A stretch of DNA of 41,285 bases from the IMG/VR virus record IMGVR_UViG_3300031237_000264, positions 1-41,285 of that record, one strand, 5' to 3'. Below the pieces are notes generated by a model. That model saw nothing but the letters and a program-made list of their open reading frames with translations. It searched no databases and had not been told where the DNA came from. The position numbers and the translations under genes are program-made. The first letter of the stretch is position 1, and each line of letters opens with the position of its first letter. Source of the DNA: a virus. Shown one piece after another: positions 23,419 to 30,946 of this stretch.

Positions 23419-24786
23419 CTACTCAATCTTCCCCATCAGCACCTGGTAGCGCCCCGAGTTGGCCAGGTCGCCTTTCTCCGCCAGGCCAGCCGTCCGTACT
23501 GCGTTGCGCACCAGTTTTTCCCGCCCCTGCTTGTCCCGTGTCTGTTGTGCGTAGTCCACACGAATCACCACCTTGGCGAGCTGTGAGCCTGGCGCGTCCG
23601 GAAAGACGTAGATCAACGCAGGGTCTTCGGTGTCCCACAACACCGCCTCCGCATTCGCCAGGCTTTGGGGCAGGCTGAGCAGTCCTTCCTGGGAGAGTGC
23701 CCAGCCACGGGCGGCCTTGGTATCGCGTGCCAGGTGCAGCAGCTCGGCATCGCGCAAGGTCAGCGCCGCGGTTTGTGGCCGCACGCCGAGCTCGCCCAAC
23801 CGCGCGAGCACCTCCGGTTTCAAGGCACCCACCACGCGGTAGTTGTTGCTGGCCTTCCCCGCGTCGATCACGGTGGCGGCCCAGGTGCGGAACTCGGCGG
23901 CGATCTGGGGCAAGACCAGACGCATGGCCGCGTCCATTGCGCGCGCGCCGAGCTCCGGATCGGCGAACTCCACCTTGCGGGCCAGGATCAGGGCTGACTG
24001 CTCCAGGGCGGCCGCGCCGGGGTTGAAGTTAAATCCGACATCGGGATAGAAGGTGATCGGCTTGCCGTCGTGCGTGATCCGCACTCCGGTCACTTCCGCT
24101 CGGTAGATCTCGCCGGTGCGGGGGTCGGTGCCAGCATCCAGTTCGCGCGTGACCAGCAGGCCCTCGCTGGAAGAGACCACCAGGCCAAGCCGTTTCATTT
24201 GCCGTTCGGACAACGCCACCACGCGGCATCGGCAGTTGTACCCATTCGGTGGGAACAGCGTTTGCCAGATCGGGTCATCCCAGCGGAAGACACGGCCATT
24301 TAACGCCGCATGGGAGGGCCGGGTGCGGCCGTCCATCACTGCCACGTACATCCAGTACGGGGCAAAGCGCACGTTGGCCAGCATCTGCTTATAGCGCCCG
24401 GCCATCATCGCGCTCTGCATGTTGGTGCGATAGATGGTCTCCAGCCGGCGCGGGCTGCCCAACTGCGCGACCTCGGCCTCGCCAGCGCCGTCGACGATGA
24501 TCTGCTTGCCCCACCATCCCTTGGCCTGCAGGATGGGTGTTAAATTCTTCTTGAAGGTGGCGAGAGTGCTGCCAGTCTCCAGCGCCCGCTCAAGCGCTCC
24601 CCGGATGTCTTGGAGGATGTCCAGGCGGGCGGCCTTGGCAACGGTGAATGCCTGGACATGCGCGGCGTCCCGGACCTCAAACCAGTTCCAACTGATCTGG
24701 AACCCCTTCTGTTTCACGAAGGCGATGGCATCCTCGGGCTTCATGCCAAAGATGGCACGCACATCGGTGGCGGAGAGAGAAGGCAC
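23419..24786 (-). CDS. F-like head morphogenesis protein with C-terminal nuclease-like domain
   Basis: This 455-aa protein has the Mu F / SPP1 gp7 domain in residues about 50-190. It includes LETIYRTNMQSAMMAGRY, VMDGRTRPSHAALNGRVF and the FPPNGYNCRCRV signature. Residues about 305-455 are an added domain (ALTLRDAELLHLARDTKAA, LIYVFPDAPGS, LAKVVIRVDY), which resembles the PBECR-type nuclease domains (Barnase/EndoU/colicin-like) known at the ends of such minor head proteins. If active, it could be ejected with DNA. The start is GTG at 24786, 3 nt after the portal stop. The nuclease assignment is tentative because catalytic residues cannot be confirmed by eye. Confidence 0.85.
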   Translation of the reverse strand: MPSLSATDVRAIFGMKPEDAIAFVKQKGFQISWNWFEVRDAAHVQAFTVAKAARLDILQDIRGALERALETGSTLATFKKNLTPILQAKGWWGKQIIVDGAGEAEVAQLGSPRRLETIYRTNMQSAMMAGRYKQMLANVRFAPYWMYVAVMDGRTRPSHAALNGRVFRWDDPIWQTLFPPNGYNCRCRVVALSERQMKRLGLVVSSSEGLLVTRELDAGTDPRTGEIYRAEVTGVRITHDGKPITFYPDVGFNFNPGAAALEQSALILARKVEFADPELGARAMDAAMRLVLPQIAAEFRTWAATVIDAGKASNNYRVVGALKPEVLARLGELGVRPQTAALTLRDAELLHLARDTKAARGWALSQEGLLSLPQSLANAEAVLWDTEDPALIYVFPDAPGSQLAKVVIRVDYAQQTRDKQGREKLVRNAVRTAGLAEKGDLANSGRYQVLMGKIE

Positions 24787-24789
24787 GGA

Positions 24790-26373
24790 TCAGGCTGCCG
24801 ATTCGTCGTCTGCCGCCAGGCGCCCGACCAGGTCGGCGGCGAACAGCATGTTGGAAAGCGTTTCCTGCAGTTGGGTGTCGTCCATGTTCGGGAACGCATC
24901 GGCCAGCAGGGCCAGCACCGCATCGGGACTGTCGGCGGCCTGGACCTGCGCAAGCAGGTTGACCATCAGCGCCGCGGCCTGGTCCTGCAGGCCGCCATTG
25001 GCACCCAGGCGGGTCACGGCTCCATCGAGCAGGGTCTGGTCGGGGAAGGACGGCTCCGACGCCGCGCGCAGCGCCGCCCGCGCCGCGGCCGGCGGCTCGG
25101 GCGGCGTCACGGGAGCAGCACTCCGGCGAGCCAGGATCGGCTCGTCGGCCTGGCGGTCCGGGACGCCGAATTTCCGCCGTGCCCACTGCTGCGGCACCTC
25201 CAGCCCCACGTCGACCATCTTGGGTATGGCGTCCGACAGCGCGGCGATGTCCTCCGGCTCCCGGGCATCGAATACCAGGCGCGGCCGCCGGCGGGGATCG
25301 TCGATGGTCTGCCCGTTTAACACCAGGATCGGGAACACCAGGTCACGAGACAGGGTTGGGCCGAGCTGGCGGCAATCCGAGGCGGACAGATCATGCCGTA
25401 CCTCGTTGTGAACGTTGCCCAGGGCATTGGTGGAGCTCTTGCCGTCCGCCTGACTGGTCAGCGTGCCGCCAAGGATCGCCTTGGACATCGAGCGTTCCAT
25501 CAACTCGACCATCGCCTCGAATGGCACTTCCGTTCCCACGGCGGCATTCTCGAAGTCGATGGACATGGTGTCAGGGATGATCCCGGCCGCAGAGTGCCCC
25601 AGCTGCGTGACCGCGCGCAGGAGCGCAGCCTTTTCCGCATCGCCCGAGCCGGAGGGGTATTTCCCCAGGCGGAGAGGCATGCCGTAGATCTCCAGCAGCT
25701 CGGCCAGATCCCGCACCGCGTAATTCTTGAACAGGTACGGGAATGCCAGGATGCGATGCAGGCCGGCTCGCGCCACGTAGCCCGACTTCGCGCGATGGAT
25801 GTGCCTCACCCAGCCGAAGGGGATCAGCTCGGCCCCATCCGGAGAGTTGTCGCACAGATGCAGCGCATTCTGGTCATACTGCGAGACCTGAAACCATGAC
25901 TGCGGCCGATGGTGAAGTGATTTGGGGAGCCATGTGCGCCCCAACTGCTGCCACTCGATCTCCAGGCAGGAGAAGCCGTGGCCGATGCCGTCCAGCGCAT
26001 CGAGCAGGATGTCCTCCCAGCCCGCGAGATCGGTCATGAGCTCCGCTGCGAATTCGGCCTGCTTTTTCTCGGCGGCGCTCGCGTTCGGCGGTGGCTGGAT
26101 CGTCCAGTCAATCGACAGGATGGCACGCTTGCGCTTGCTCATCTCGGCGAACAGGTGCGCGTCGCGCTCTTCCATATCCGCGAAGAGTTCGGCCTGCGCC
26201 TGGAGGTTGCCTTTCTCGGCTTCCTCCAGGATGCGCACCAGCTTCATCGGCGTCAGGCCGCGTGCCGGGTGATTGGCGTACTCGCGCTGGAGCTGGGTGA
26301 GCTGTGCGGTCTGCGGCTCGGCCAGGACGCGCCGGTCGATGGGCTTGCCGTATTGGTCAAGAATGGTCGCCAT
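24790..26373 (-). CDS. Portal protein (DUF935, Mu gp29-like)
   Basis: The 527-aa protein is the DUF935-family portal, the dodecameric ring through which DNA is packaged and ejected. Characteristic segments are TPMKLVRILEEAEKGNLQAQ, a LFADMEERDAHLFAEMSKRK stretch, ILSIDWTIQP and GFSCLEIEWQ. The acidic/polar C-terminus (after about residue 450) is variable, as in the family. Its ATG at 26373 comes 4 nt after the terminase stop. It precedes the F-like gene, matching Mu order. Confidence 0.92.
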   Translation of the reverse strand: MATILDQYGKPIDRRVLAEPQTAQLTQLQREYANHPARGLTPMKLVRILEEAEKGNLQAQAELFADMEERDAHLFAEMSKRKRAILSIDWTIQPPPNASAAEKKQAEFAAELMTDLAGWEDILLDALDGIGHGFSCLEIEWQQLGRTWLPKSLHHRPQSWFQVSQYDQNALHLCDNSPDGAELIPFGWVRHIHRAKSGYVARAGLHRILAFPYLFKNYAVRDLAELLEIYGMPLRLGKYPSGSGDAEKAALLRAVTQLGHSAAGIIPDTMSIDFENAAVGTEVPFEAMVELMERSMSKAILGGTLTSQADGKSSTNALGNVHNEVRHDLSASDCRQLGPTLSRDLVFPILVLNGQTIDDPRRRPRLVFDAREPEDIAALSDAIPKMVDVGLEVPQQWARRKFGVPDRQADEPILARRSAAPVTPPEPPAAARAALRAASEPSFPDQTLLDGAVTRLGANGGLQDQAAALMVNLLAQVQAADSPDAVLALLADAFPNMDDTQLQETLSNMLFAADLVGRLAADDESAA

Positions 26374-26377
26374 AGTC

Positions 26378-28162
26378 TTACCAGTTGCCTCCAAAGAGGC
26401 CGTTGTCATCTTCGGCACCGGCGTTGCCCTCTGCCATCGAATGGTGGCGTGGCGCCGGCGTGAAGTCGAAGTTCCCGGCGCCGCGACTGATGGCGATGGC
26501 GTGCAGGAGGTGCAGCGCGGTGAGGCCGTCGTAGTGGTGATTGGTCTGCGGCTCCGGCCAGGTGTCCAGCTCGGACAGCAGCTGGGCCTGGCTCGCGTGG
26601 AACAGAATCGTCGGCACGAGCGGATCGGTAACGAACGGCTCTAGCGAATCGATGCGTACCGGGGCTGGCACCGTGGCCGTCACGCCAACGAGCGGCAGCG
26701 CCACGCCCTTGCGTGCCGCGTCCTGGATGAAGGTCTGCCGCGAGTGCTCATAGGCGTTGTTGTTCTCAAAGGCCCAGGCACGGCATTTGAATTCTTGCTG
26801 CGCTGCGATCAGGTCGGAGCTGAGCTTGGAGGGCACACGGCGCTTGATAAGTGCCGTGATCACATGGAGTTTCATGTTCCAGGTGTCCAGGCCACCGATG
26901 ACCAGCGCGGATGGGTCCGACGTTTCCCCCGCGCCCATCGACGGATCGCAGCCGCCGTACATGATCCAGTGGTGCAGGCGGGATACCCAGAAGGTGATCT
27001 TGCCGAAGACCTTCTCGTCTTCCGAGCGCGGATCACCTTGCATCTCGGTGTTGAACGCCTTGCGCGCGGTGGCGCGCTGACGCATCAGCCAGAACAGCGG
27101 GCGGACGGACGGCCACGAGATCACGGCACCCAGCTCCATCTCCACCCGGTGTGCCAGGTAGAACAGGTACGACGGCAGCTCCGTTTCCGGTACCACGCGG
27201 CCGGCCTGTGTCGCGGCCTCGACGAAGGGCTTGTCGTCGTTGAGCATGAGCTGCTCGCATTCCTCCCACAGGTTCATGTGGGTGGGCAGCGTCTCGATGG
27301 CGCGGAAATGGTGGACGGTGTGACCGATGGTGGCCTTGGCGCGCGAGATCGGATCGTCCTTCTGCAGGACCGTGCCGACGCCCATGTATTTAACCGTGCC
27401 GTCCGGCGGTCCCAGATAGTCGATTGCCTTGGTCAACCAGGTCCAGCGGTTGTCCCGCTCGGTCGGGCTCTTGGCTTCCGCATCGGTGATCAGATCGTCG
27501 CCCATGAGCAGCTTGGGCCGGGACGCGCCGTGGAACGTGCCACGGATCGCCTGCTCGGCCCCGAAGGGCTCGACCTTCACGCCGGTCTTGGTGATGATCT
27601 CCCCAACCTTCCAGGTCGGCCCCTTGCCGCACACCTCTGGGAAGTCCAGGGCCAGCGCAGCATTGACCGTCAGCTCGGTCTTGATGACCTCCAGCAGCTT
27701 CGTGGGCAGCTTCGTCTCGGCGCCCAGCAGGATGATGTAGTCGATGAAGGGCGGCAGCTCGCCAGTCCAACCCACCTCCTTGCGGATATCGGGGCGCTGC
27801 AGCAGCCCCTGCACCGCACACCATACCGGGCCGACCTTGGTGAGCATCGACGACTTGGCCTCACCACGAGGCGCGATCCACCATTCTTTAACCCCGCCGG
27901 GCTGGCGCAGGAGTTGCGGAAACCGCGAGCAAAACTGCGCCTGGAACAGCGACGGCGTGCCGCGGATGTGGTGGGGGAAATAGGTGTAGGCGAAGAACTG
28001 GAAGTCGCCGTCGACCAGGACGCGCCGGCGGCGCGCCGCAATCGCGGCCGGACTTGCGTCCAGGCCGCTCTGGAAAGCTTCGATGTCGCGCCGGAGTTTG
28101 CCGCCGAGTTCCTTCAGCTCGTCAAGGAACTCCTTCTCGGAGAGCTTGATCAGGTCAGCCAT
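26378..28162 (-). CDS. Terminase large subunit
   Basis: This 594-aa ATPase/nuclease drives DNA packaging; in transposable phages it is used for headful packaging from host-flanked prophage DNA. The Walker A-like motif is PRGEAKSS (residues 98-105) and Walker B-like is KLLMGDD (about 217-223). A nuclease-domain aspartate is likely in YGGCDPSMG (Asp406), with another acidic site in HHYDGLTALH. The start could be GTG 28168 (596 aa) or ATG 28162; the ATG overlaps the small terminase by 8 nt. The family is Mu gp28-like. Confidence 0.93.
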   Translation of the reverse strand: MADLIKLSEKEFLDELKELGGKLRRDIEAFQSGLDASPAAIAARRRRVLVDGDFQFFAYTYFPHHIRGTPSLFQAQFCSRFPQLLRQPGGVKEWWIAPRGEAKSSMLTKVGPVWCAVQGLLQRPDIRKEVGWTGELPPFIDYIILLGAETKLPTKLLEVIKTELTVNAALALDFPEVCGKGPTWKVGEIITKTGVKVEPFGAEQAIRGTFHGASRPKLLMGDDLITDAEAKSPTERDNRWTWLTKAIDYLGPPDGTVKYMGVGTVLQKDDPISRAKATIGHTVHHFRAIETLPTHMNLWEECEQLMLNDDKPFVEAATQAGRVVPETELPSYLFYLAHRVEMELGAVISWPSVRPLFWLMRQRATARKAFNTEMQGDPRSEDEKVFGKITFWVSRLHHWIMYGGCDPSMGAGETSDPSALVIGGLDTWNMKLHVITALIKRRVPSKLSSDLIAAQQEFKCRAWAFENNNAYEHSRQTFIQDAARKGVALPLVGVTATVPAPVRIDSLEPFVTDPLVPTILFHASQAQLLSELDTWPEPQTNHHYDGLTALHLLHAIAISRGAGNFDFTPAPRHHSMAEGNAGAEDDNGLFGGNW

Positions 28163-28655
28163 AGGCACGCGCCAGCTCGCGGCCGAACGGGTCGAGGATC
28201 TCGGCGAAGACGCCGATCTGGTCGGGGTGGTGTTCCTTCACGAACAACGCCAGGCGCTGCAGGACGTCCATTGCCGTGGCGAGCTCCGACGTCTCGGGCA
28301 GGATGCGCTTGCTGGCCGAGATGGTCTTGTTGTAGGCATCGGCCAGGCTTGCCAGCAGGGAAACCTTGTCGCCGGGCTTGAGCTTCTCGTCCGTCGTGAT
28401 GGATTCCATCGACGCCTGGTACTGCATGACCAGGCCGGCCAGCATCTGGCGCGCGATGTCTTCGATGGTGCCGCCGGCGAGCAGCTGGGCGGCCTGGGCC
28501 TTGTCCCAATCATCGCCGGTCTCCCGCGCATCCGCTTTCCACCGGCGCGCTGTGCCGTAGGACACGCCGGCCTTGGCGGCGGCGAGCTCCAGCGACAGCC
28601 GGTCGAAAACGAACGCACTACGGACCCGGTCCCGGGTCGCTTTGTCGTGGGCCAT
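28155..28655 (-). CDS. Terminase small subunit-like (DUF1804)
   Basis: The 166-aa protein starts MAHDKATRDRVRSAFVFDRL and has LSLELAAAKAGVSYGTARRW, a helix-turn-helix typical of DUF1804, followed by DDWDKAQAA. These proteins lie next to the large terminase in Mu-like phages and are taken as the DNA-recognition subunit. A second helical region (VMQYQASMESITTDEKLKPG) would form the oligomer core. It begins 6 nt after the upstream stop and overlaps the large subunit gene. Confidence 0.88.
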   Translation of the reverse strand: MAHDKATRDRVRSAFVFDRLSLELAAAKAGVSYGTARRWKADARETGDDWDKAQAAQLLAGGTIEDIARQMLAGLVMQYQASMESITTDEKLKPGDKVSLLASLADAYNKTISASKRILPETSELATAMDVLQRLALFVKEHHPDQIGVFAEILDPFGRELARAYG

Positions 28656-28661
28656 AGGTGC

Positions 28662-28883
28662 TTACAGGCCCAGCTTGACTTTTGCGACTGCGACACCGAC
28701 CGAGGTGAACACGGACGCCAGGGCGCCGGCCACGGCGCCGGTGGTTGCGGCCTTCACTTCCACAGCACGCAGGCGGCCGTCCATCTCTTCGAGCTTGCCG
28801 TCCTGGCGCTTCTGGTTGTCCAGCATCACGTCCAGCTTGCCCTCGATGCGGCCCAGCGCCTGAGCCTGCTCTTTGTCGTTCAT
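28662..28883 (-). CDS. Small coiled-coil protein with hydrophobic C-terminus
   Basis: This 73-aa protein has a coiled coil (LGRIEGKLDVMLDNQKRQDG, then LEEMDGRLRAVE) and a hydrophobic Ala/Val/Gly-rich segment near residues 48-68. The form is like the DUF2730-type small proteins found in this place in Mu-like phages, or a small membrane-linked lysis accessory. ATG 28883 overlaps the upstream stop by 1 nt and has GGAG 6 nt upstream. The function is unknown. Confidence 0.75.
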   Translation of the reverse strand: MNDKEQAQALGRIEGKLDVMLDNQKRQDGKLEEMDGRLRAVEVKAATTGAVAGALASVFTSVGVAVAKVKLGL

Positions 28884-29122
28884 CAGGTTCTCCGGGGAAA
28901 CAGTTGTCTGTCCAGGCGAGCCTGGCAGTTGATGCAGAAGCGGCAGCCGGGCACGGCAAGGCGGCGCGCCTCGGGTATGGGGAGCCCGCAATCCGCGCTC
29001 TGGCACGTCACGGCCGACGTGCCAGTGGTGACTCGTGCGCGAATCGCGGCAATGATGGCTTCGCGCTCACGGCGCTCCAGATCGCTGGCGTTGTCGAGCG
29101 CGCGATTACTGAGCACCGGCAC
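28883..29122 (-). CDS. DksA/TraR-type C4 zinc-finger protein
   Basis: This 79-aa protein has the DksA/TraR zinc-finger C-terminus: Cys40 and Cys45, GLPIPEARRLAVPG, then Cys60, Cys63 and Cys66. The first pair is spaced C-x4-C instead of the usual C-x2-C, while C63-x2-C66 is regular, so the metal site may be slightly changed. TraR-like proteins bind the RNA polymerase secondary channel and alter promoter choice. The start overlaps the Rz gene by 17 nt, so it is expressed with lysis and packaging genes. Confidence 0.85.
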   Translation of the reverse strand: MPVLSNRALDNASDLERREREAIIAAIRARVTTGTSAVTCQSADCGLPIPEARRLAVPGCRFCINCQARLDRQLFPRRT

Positions 29123-29699
29123 CTTCTTCGTAGTCGATCAGGCGATTGAGCTGGGCTTCGATCTCCCGGGCACGCGCGCCATAGTCGATGTGGTGGTTCA
29201 GGACGTCGGCTTGATCGACGGCGGCCGGGGCGAGCTCGTCGACTCGCGCAGCGGTTGTACCGGCGTCGGCCGTTTCAGCAGGTACGCCGGTGGCTTGGGC
29301 GGAATCGGGCACTGCAGCGCCGATGGCGGCGTTGTACTCGCGCACCCAGCCGCGAGTGAACACACAAACAGGCAGAGGCTGCGGCGCAGCACTCGGCGCC
29401 GCGCGGTAGACAGACGTGACATTGGGCACCTTGGCATGCTGTTGGGAAGCCTGGTCGGAGATCGCGCGGGTATCGGCGATGAGCTGGCTGGAGAGCAGGT
29501 CGCCGAACTGGAGGCGAGTGCCGAACTGCCGGACAGCCTGCAGCGCGGTGGCTGCGCTGTCCTGTTGCACCTTGGCCTGGTACGTCTGCAGCTCGGCCGC
29601 ACCCTGCGCGGTGCCGCGCGACCATCCGAAGATGACGCCCGCGACGAGGCCAAGGGCCAGCCCCACCAGGCCGTCGTAGATCTGCTGGCTACTCGGCAT
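29106..29699 (-). CDS. Rz-like i-spanin
   Basis: The 197-aa protein has an N-terminal membrane anchor (LVGLALGLVAGVIFGW, residues 11-26), then a helical periplasmic part (QTYQAKVQQDSAATALQAVR) and a PLPVCVFTRGWVREYNAAIG motif typical of Rz-type proteins in B3-like phages. It would be an inner-membrane spanin that works with the embedded Rz1-like lipoprotein to fuse inner and outer membranes after murein degradation. The start at 29699 overlaps the holin-like gene by 11 nt. Confidence 0.82.
   Translation of the reverse strand: MPSSQQIYDGLVGLALGLVAGVIFGWSRGTAQGAAELQTYQAKVQQDSAATALQAVRQFGTRLQFGDLLSSQLIADTRAISDQASQQHAKVPNVTSVYRAAPSAAPQPLPVCVFTRGWVREYNAAIGAAVPDSAQATGVPAETADAGTTAARVDELAPAAVDQADVLNHHIDYGARAREIEAQLNRLIDYEEGAGAQ
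29198..29422 (-). CDS. Rz1-like o-spanin lipoprotein nested in Rz
   Basis: In a different frame within the Rz gene, ATG 29422 (preceded by AAGGTG 5 nt away) begins a 74-aa protein: basic start MSRLSTARRRVLRRS, hydrophobic LCLFVCSLAA, and a lipobox ending LAAGC with Cys27. The mature 48 residues are proline-rich (STTPPSALQCPIPPKPPAYL). This is the classic form of Rz1, a small outer-membrane lipoprotein often fully embedded in Rz. An alternative ATG lies at 29437 with poorer context. Confidence 0.85.
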   Translation of the reverse strand: MSRLSTARRRVLRRSLCLFVCSLAAGCASTTPPSALQCPIPPKPPAYLLKRPTPVQPLRESTSSPRPPSIKPTS

Positions 29700-29922
29700 T
29701 GGGGAATCTCCGGTTGCGCGCGACCTGGGCGAGGCGCATCAGCGCGGTGTAGCCACCGACCGAGCCGAGATAGGCCCACCAGATTTCCGGGCTGAGCTGG
29801 TTTTCCCAGCCCGCACGCACGAACAGGATGGTGGCGACCAGGTTCGCCACGTTGGGCCAGAGCTTGGTGTGCGAGAGCCGCCCGGTGTTCGCGTCGGTGA
29901 TGAGTTCGACCAGGCGCTTCAT
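29689..29922 (-). CDS. Holin-like small membrane protein
   Basis: This 77-aa protein has two likely membrane segments (about LWPNVANLVATILFVRAG, then IWWAYLGSVGGYTALMRL) with charged ends. The size and place between endolysin and Rz/Rz1 fit a small holin, which would permeabilise the inner membrane at lysis time. ATG 29922 overlaps the endolysin stop by 4 nt. The holin role is inferred from context. Confidence 0.75.
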   Translation of the reverse strand: MKRLVELITDANTGRLSHTKLWPNVANLVATILFVRAGWENQLSPEIWWAYLGSVGGYTALMRLAQVARNRRFPNAE

Positions 29923-30359
29923 GCCAGGCCCGCCAGCCACATGGCTTCGTTGATCACGGACTCGCTGTAGGGCTGCTGGCCGTTCTCATGCTGGATGATC
30001 CCCATGACCAGGCCGCGCATGATCTTCAGGTTGGTCACGTCGATGTGCACGTTGGGATTGACGCCGACCGTGTGAGCGACGGCGGCGATGTATGCCTCGG
30101 TGTCGTTCTCGCTCTCGGGTGCCCAGCGGCTGATGATCTCCCGGACCGTGTCGATACCGGGATAGCCGACGCCATTCTTGCCGGTCTTGCTGCCGTAGTT
30201 CACCAGGATGCGGCAGATGGCGCGAATGCCGAACCGCGCCTCGGTGAACTGGCAGAACGCGGGATCGGTGCGCATGTACGTCGGGACCAGGCCCTGCCAG
30301 TCATCGGCCCAACGGATGTTGCCGGGATTGTTGTTTCGGATGCCGCGCGGCTGTGCCAC
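29919..30359 (-). CDS. Endolysin, P5-like lytic murein enzyme
   Basis: This 146-aa protein begins MAQPRGIRNNNPGNIRW, the signature of phage lysozyme/transglycosylase proteins related to structural protein P5 of phage PRD1, followed by DPAFCQFTEARFGIRAICRI and a YPGIDTVREIISRWAPESEN segment. It should cleave peptidoglycan. There is no signal peptide, so release needs the downstream holin-like protein. The start is GTG 30359 with AGGGGG upstream. It is the first gene of the late block after the hairpin and 19-bp element. Confidence 0.85.
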   Translation of the reverse strand: MAQPRGIRNNNPGNIRWADDWQGLVPTYMRTDPAFCQFTEARFGIRAICRILVNYGSKTGKNGVGYPGIDTVREIISRWAPESENDTEAYIAAVAHTVGVNPNVHIDVTNLKIMRGLVMGIIQHENGQQPYSESVINEAMWLAGLA

Positions 30360-30430
30360 GAATTTCCCCCTGAAATGAGATGCTCTTTTCGGGGATCAGT
30401 CTCGCGTGTACGGTGCCCACTTCGGAGAGT

Positions 30431-30449
30431 GAAGGGTTTCAGGGGGGAG
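30431..30449 (-). promoter_or_regulatory. 19-bp late-junction element, copy 1
   Basis: The plus strand has GAAGGGTTTCAGGGGGGAG, 18 of 19 identical to the copy at 22568-22586. It lies between the hairpin that ends the early/middle transcript and the endolysin gene (start 72 bp downstream). A binding site for the late activator is the simplest reading. Confidence 0.55.
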
Positions 30450-30460
30450 CCATCAATGAC

Positions 30461-30486
30461 GAAGCCCCGCGCGAGGGCGGGGCTTC
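30461..30486 (-). terminator. Hairpin at end of early/middle transcript
   Basis: Perfect 10-bp GC-rich arms (GAAGCCCCGC and GCGGGGCTTC) with a 6-base loop stand 15 bp after the mor stop. There is no clear T-run on the minus strand, but the arm strength and place between the mor and endolysin genes argue for transcription termination. Confidence 0.6.
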
Positions 30487-30501
30487 ATGGGAAAGGCGGG
30501 G

Positions 30502-30945
30502 TCAGAACAGTGTAGCCTGAGATTCTGGCGAGCGTCCATGCCGGTCGGTTTCCTTGAGAATCATCCAGATCATGCGATCCGACTTGCGATAGAGGGGCGC
30601 AAGCGCGGCGACGGCTCGCATTGCGCCATGCCCTTCCTTCTGGGTCAGGCGGTCGAAGTCGGCGCGGATCTGGCGATTGCGCAGCTCCCGCAAGGCTTCG
30701 TCGCACAGCGCGATGTACAGCTCCCGGTTTCCGTACAGATCGACCATCTTCATGGCGGCCTCGTCGCCGATCTCCCGCGCCAGGCTTTGGAATTGGACTT
30801 CACCAGCCTGGCTGCGGCGCAGCGGCACGCGGAAGGTGCCGCCGCCAAAGACCTTCACCAACTGCAGCGTGGCGACCACGCCGATGCTGTCCAGGATCTG
30901 CTGGATCGCGTTCGGCAGCAGCCCCTTGACGTCGAGCAGCTCCAT
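30502..30945 (-). CDS. mor: Mor-family transcription activator
   Basis: This 147-aa protein matches the Mor/C family: LVKVFGGGTFRVPLRR (a GGG-x-x-x-(V/I)P turn), then MKMVDLYGNRELYIAL and a C-terminal helix-turn-helix-like region. Mor in Mu turns on the middle promoter and C the late promoters; only one such protein is seen here, so it may do both. ATG 30945 has GGAGGTG 3-4 nt upstream. Its target may be the 19-bp element found downstream and at 22568. Confidence 0.82.
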   Translation of the reverse strand: MELLDVKGLLPNAIQQILDSIGVVATLQLVKVFGGGTFRVPLRRSQAGEVQFQSLAREIGDEAAMKMVDLYGNRELYIALCDEALRELRNRQIRADFDRLTQKEGHGAMRAVAALAPLYRKSDRMIWMILKETDRHGRSPESQATLF

Positions 30946-30946
30946 G

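Noticed and set aside
26744-28381. 545-codon plus-strand frame opposite the terminase
   Set aside because: Shadow of the terminase gene; composition is typical of reverse-strand GC-rich frames and there is no ribosome-binding logic.
28083-29795. 570-codon plus-strand frame opposite terminase small subunit and lysis genes
   Set aside because: It crosses five well-supported minus-strand genes and shows no motif.
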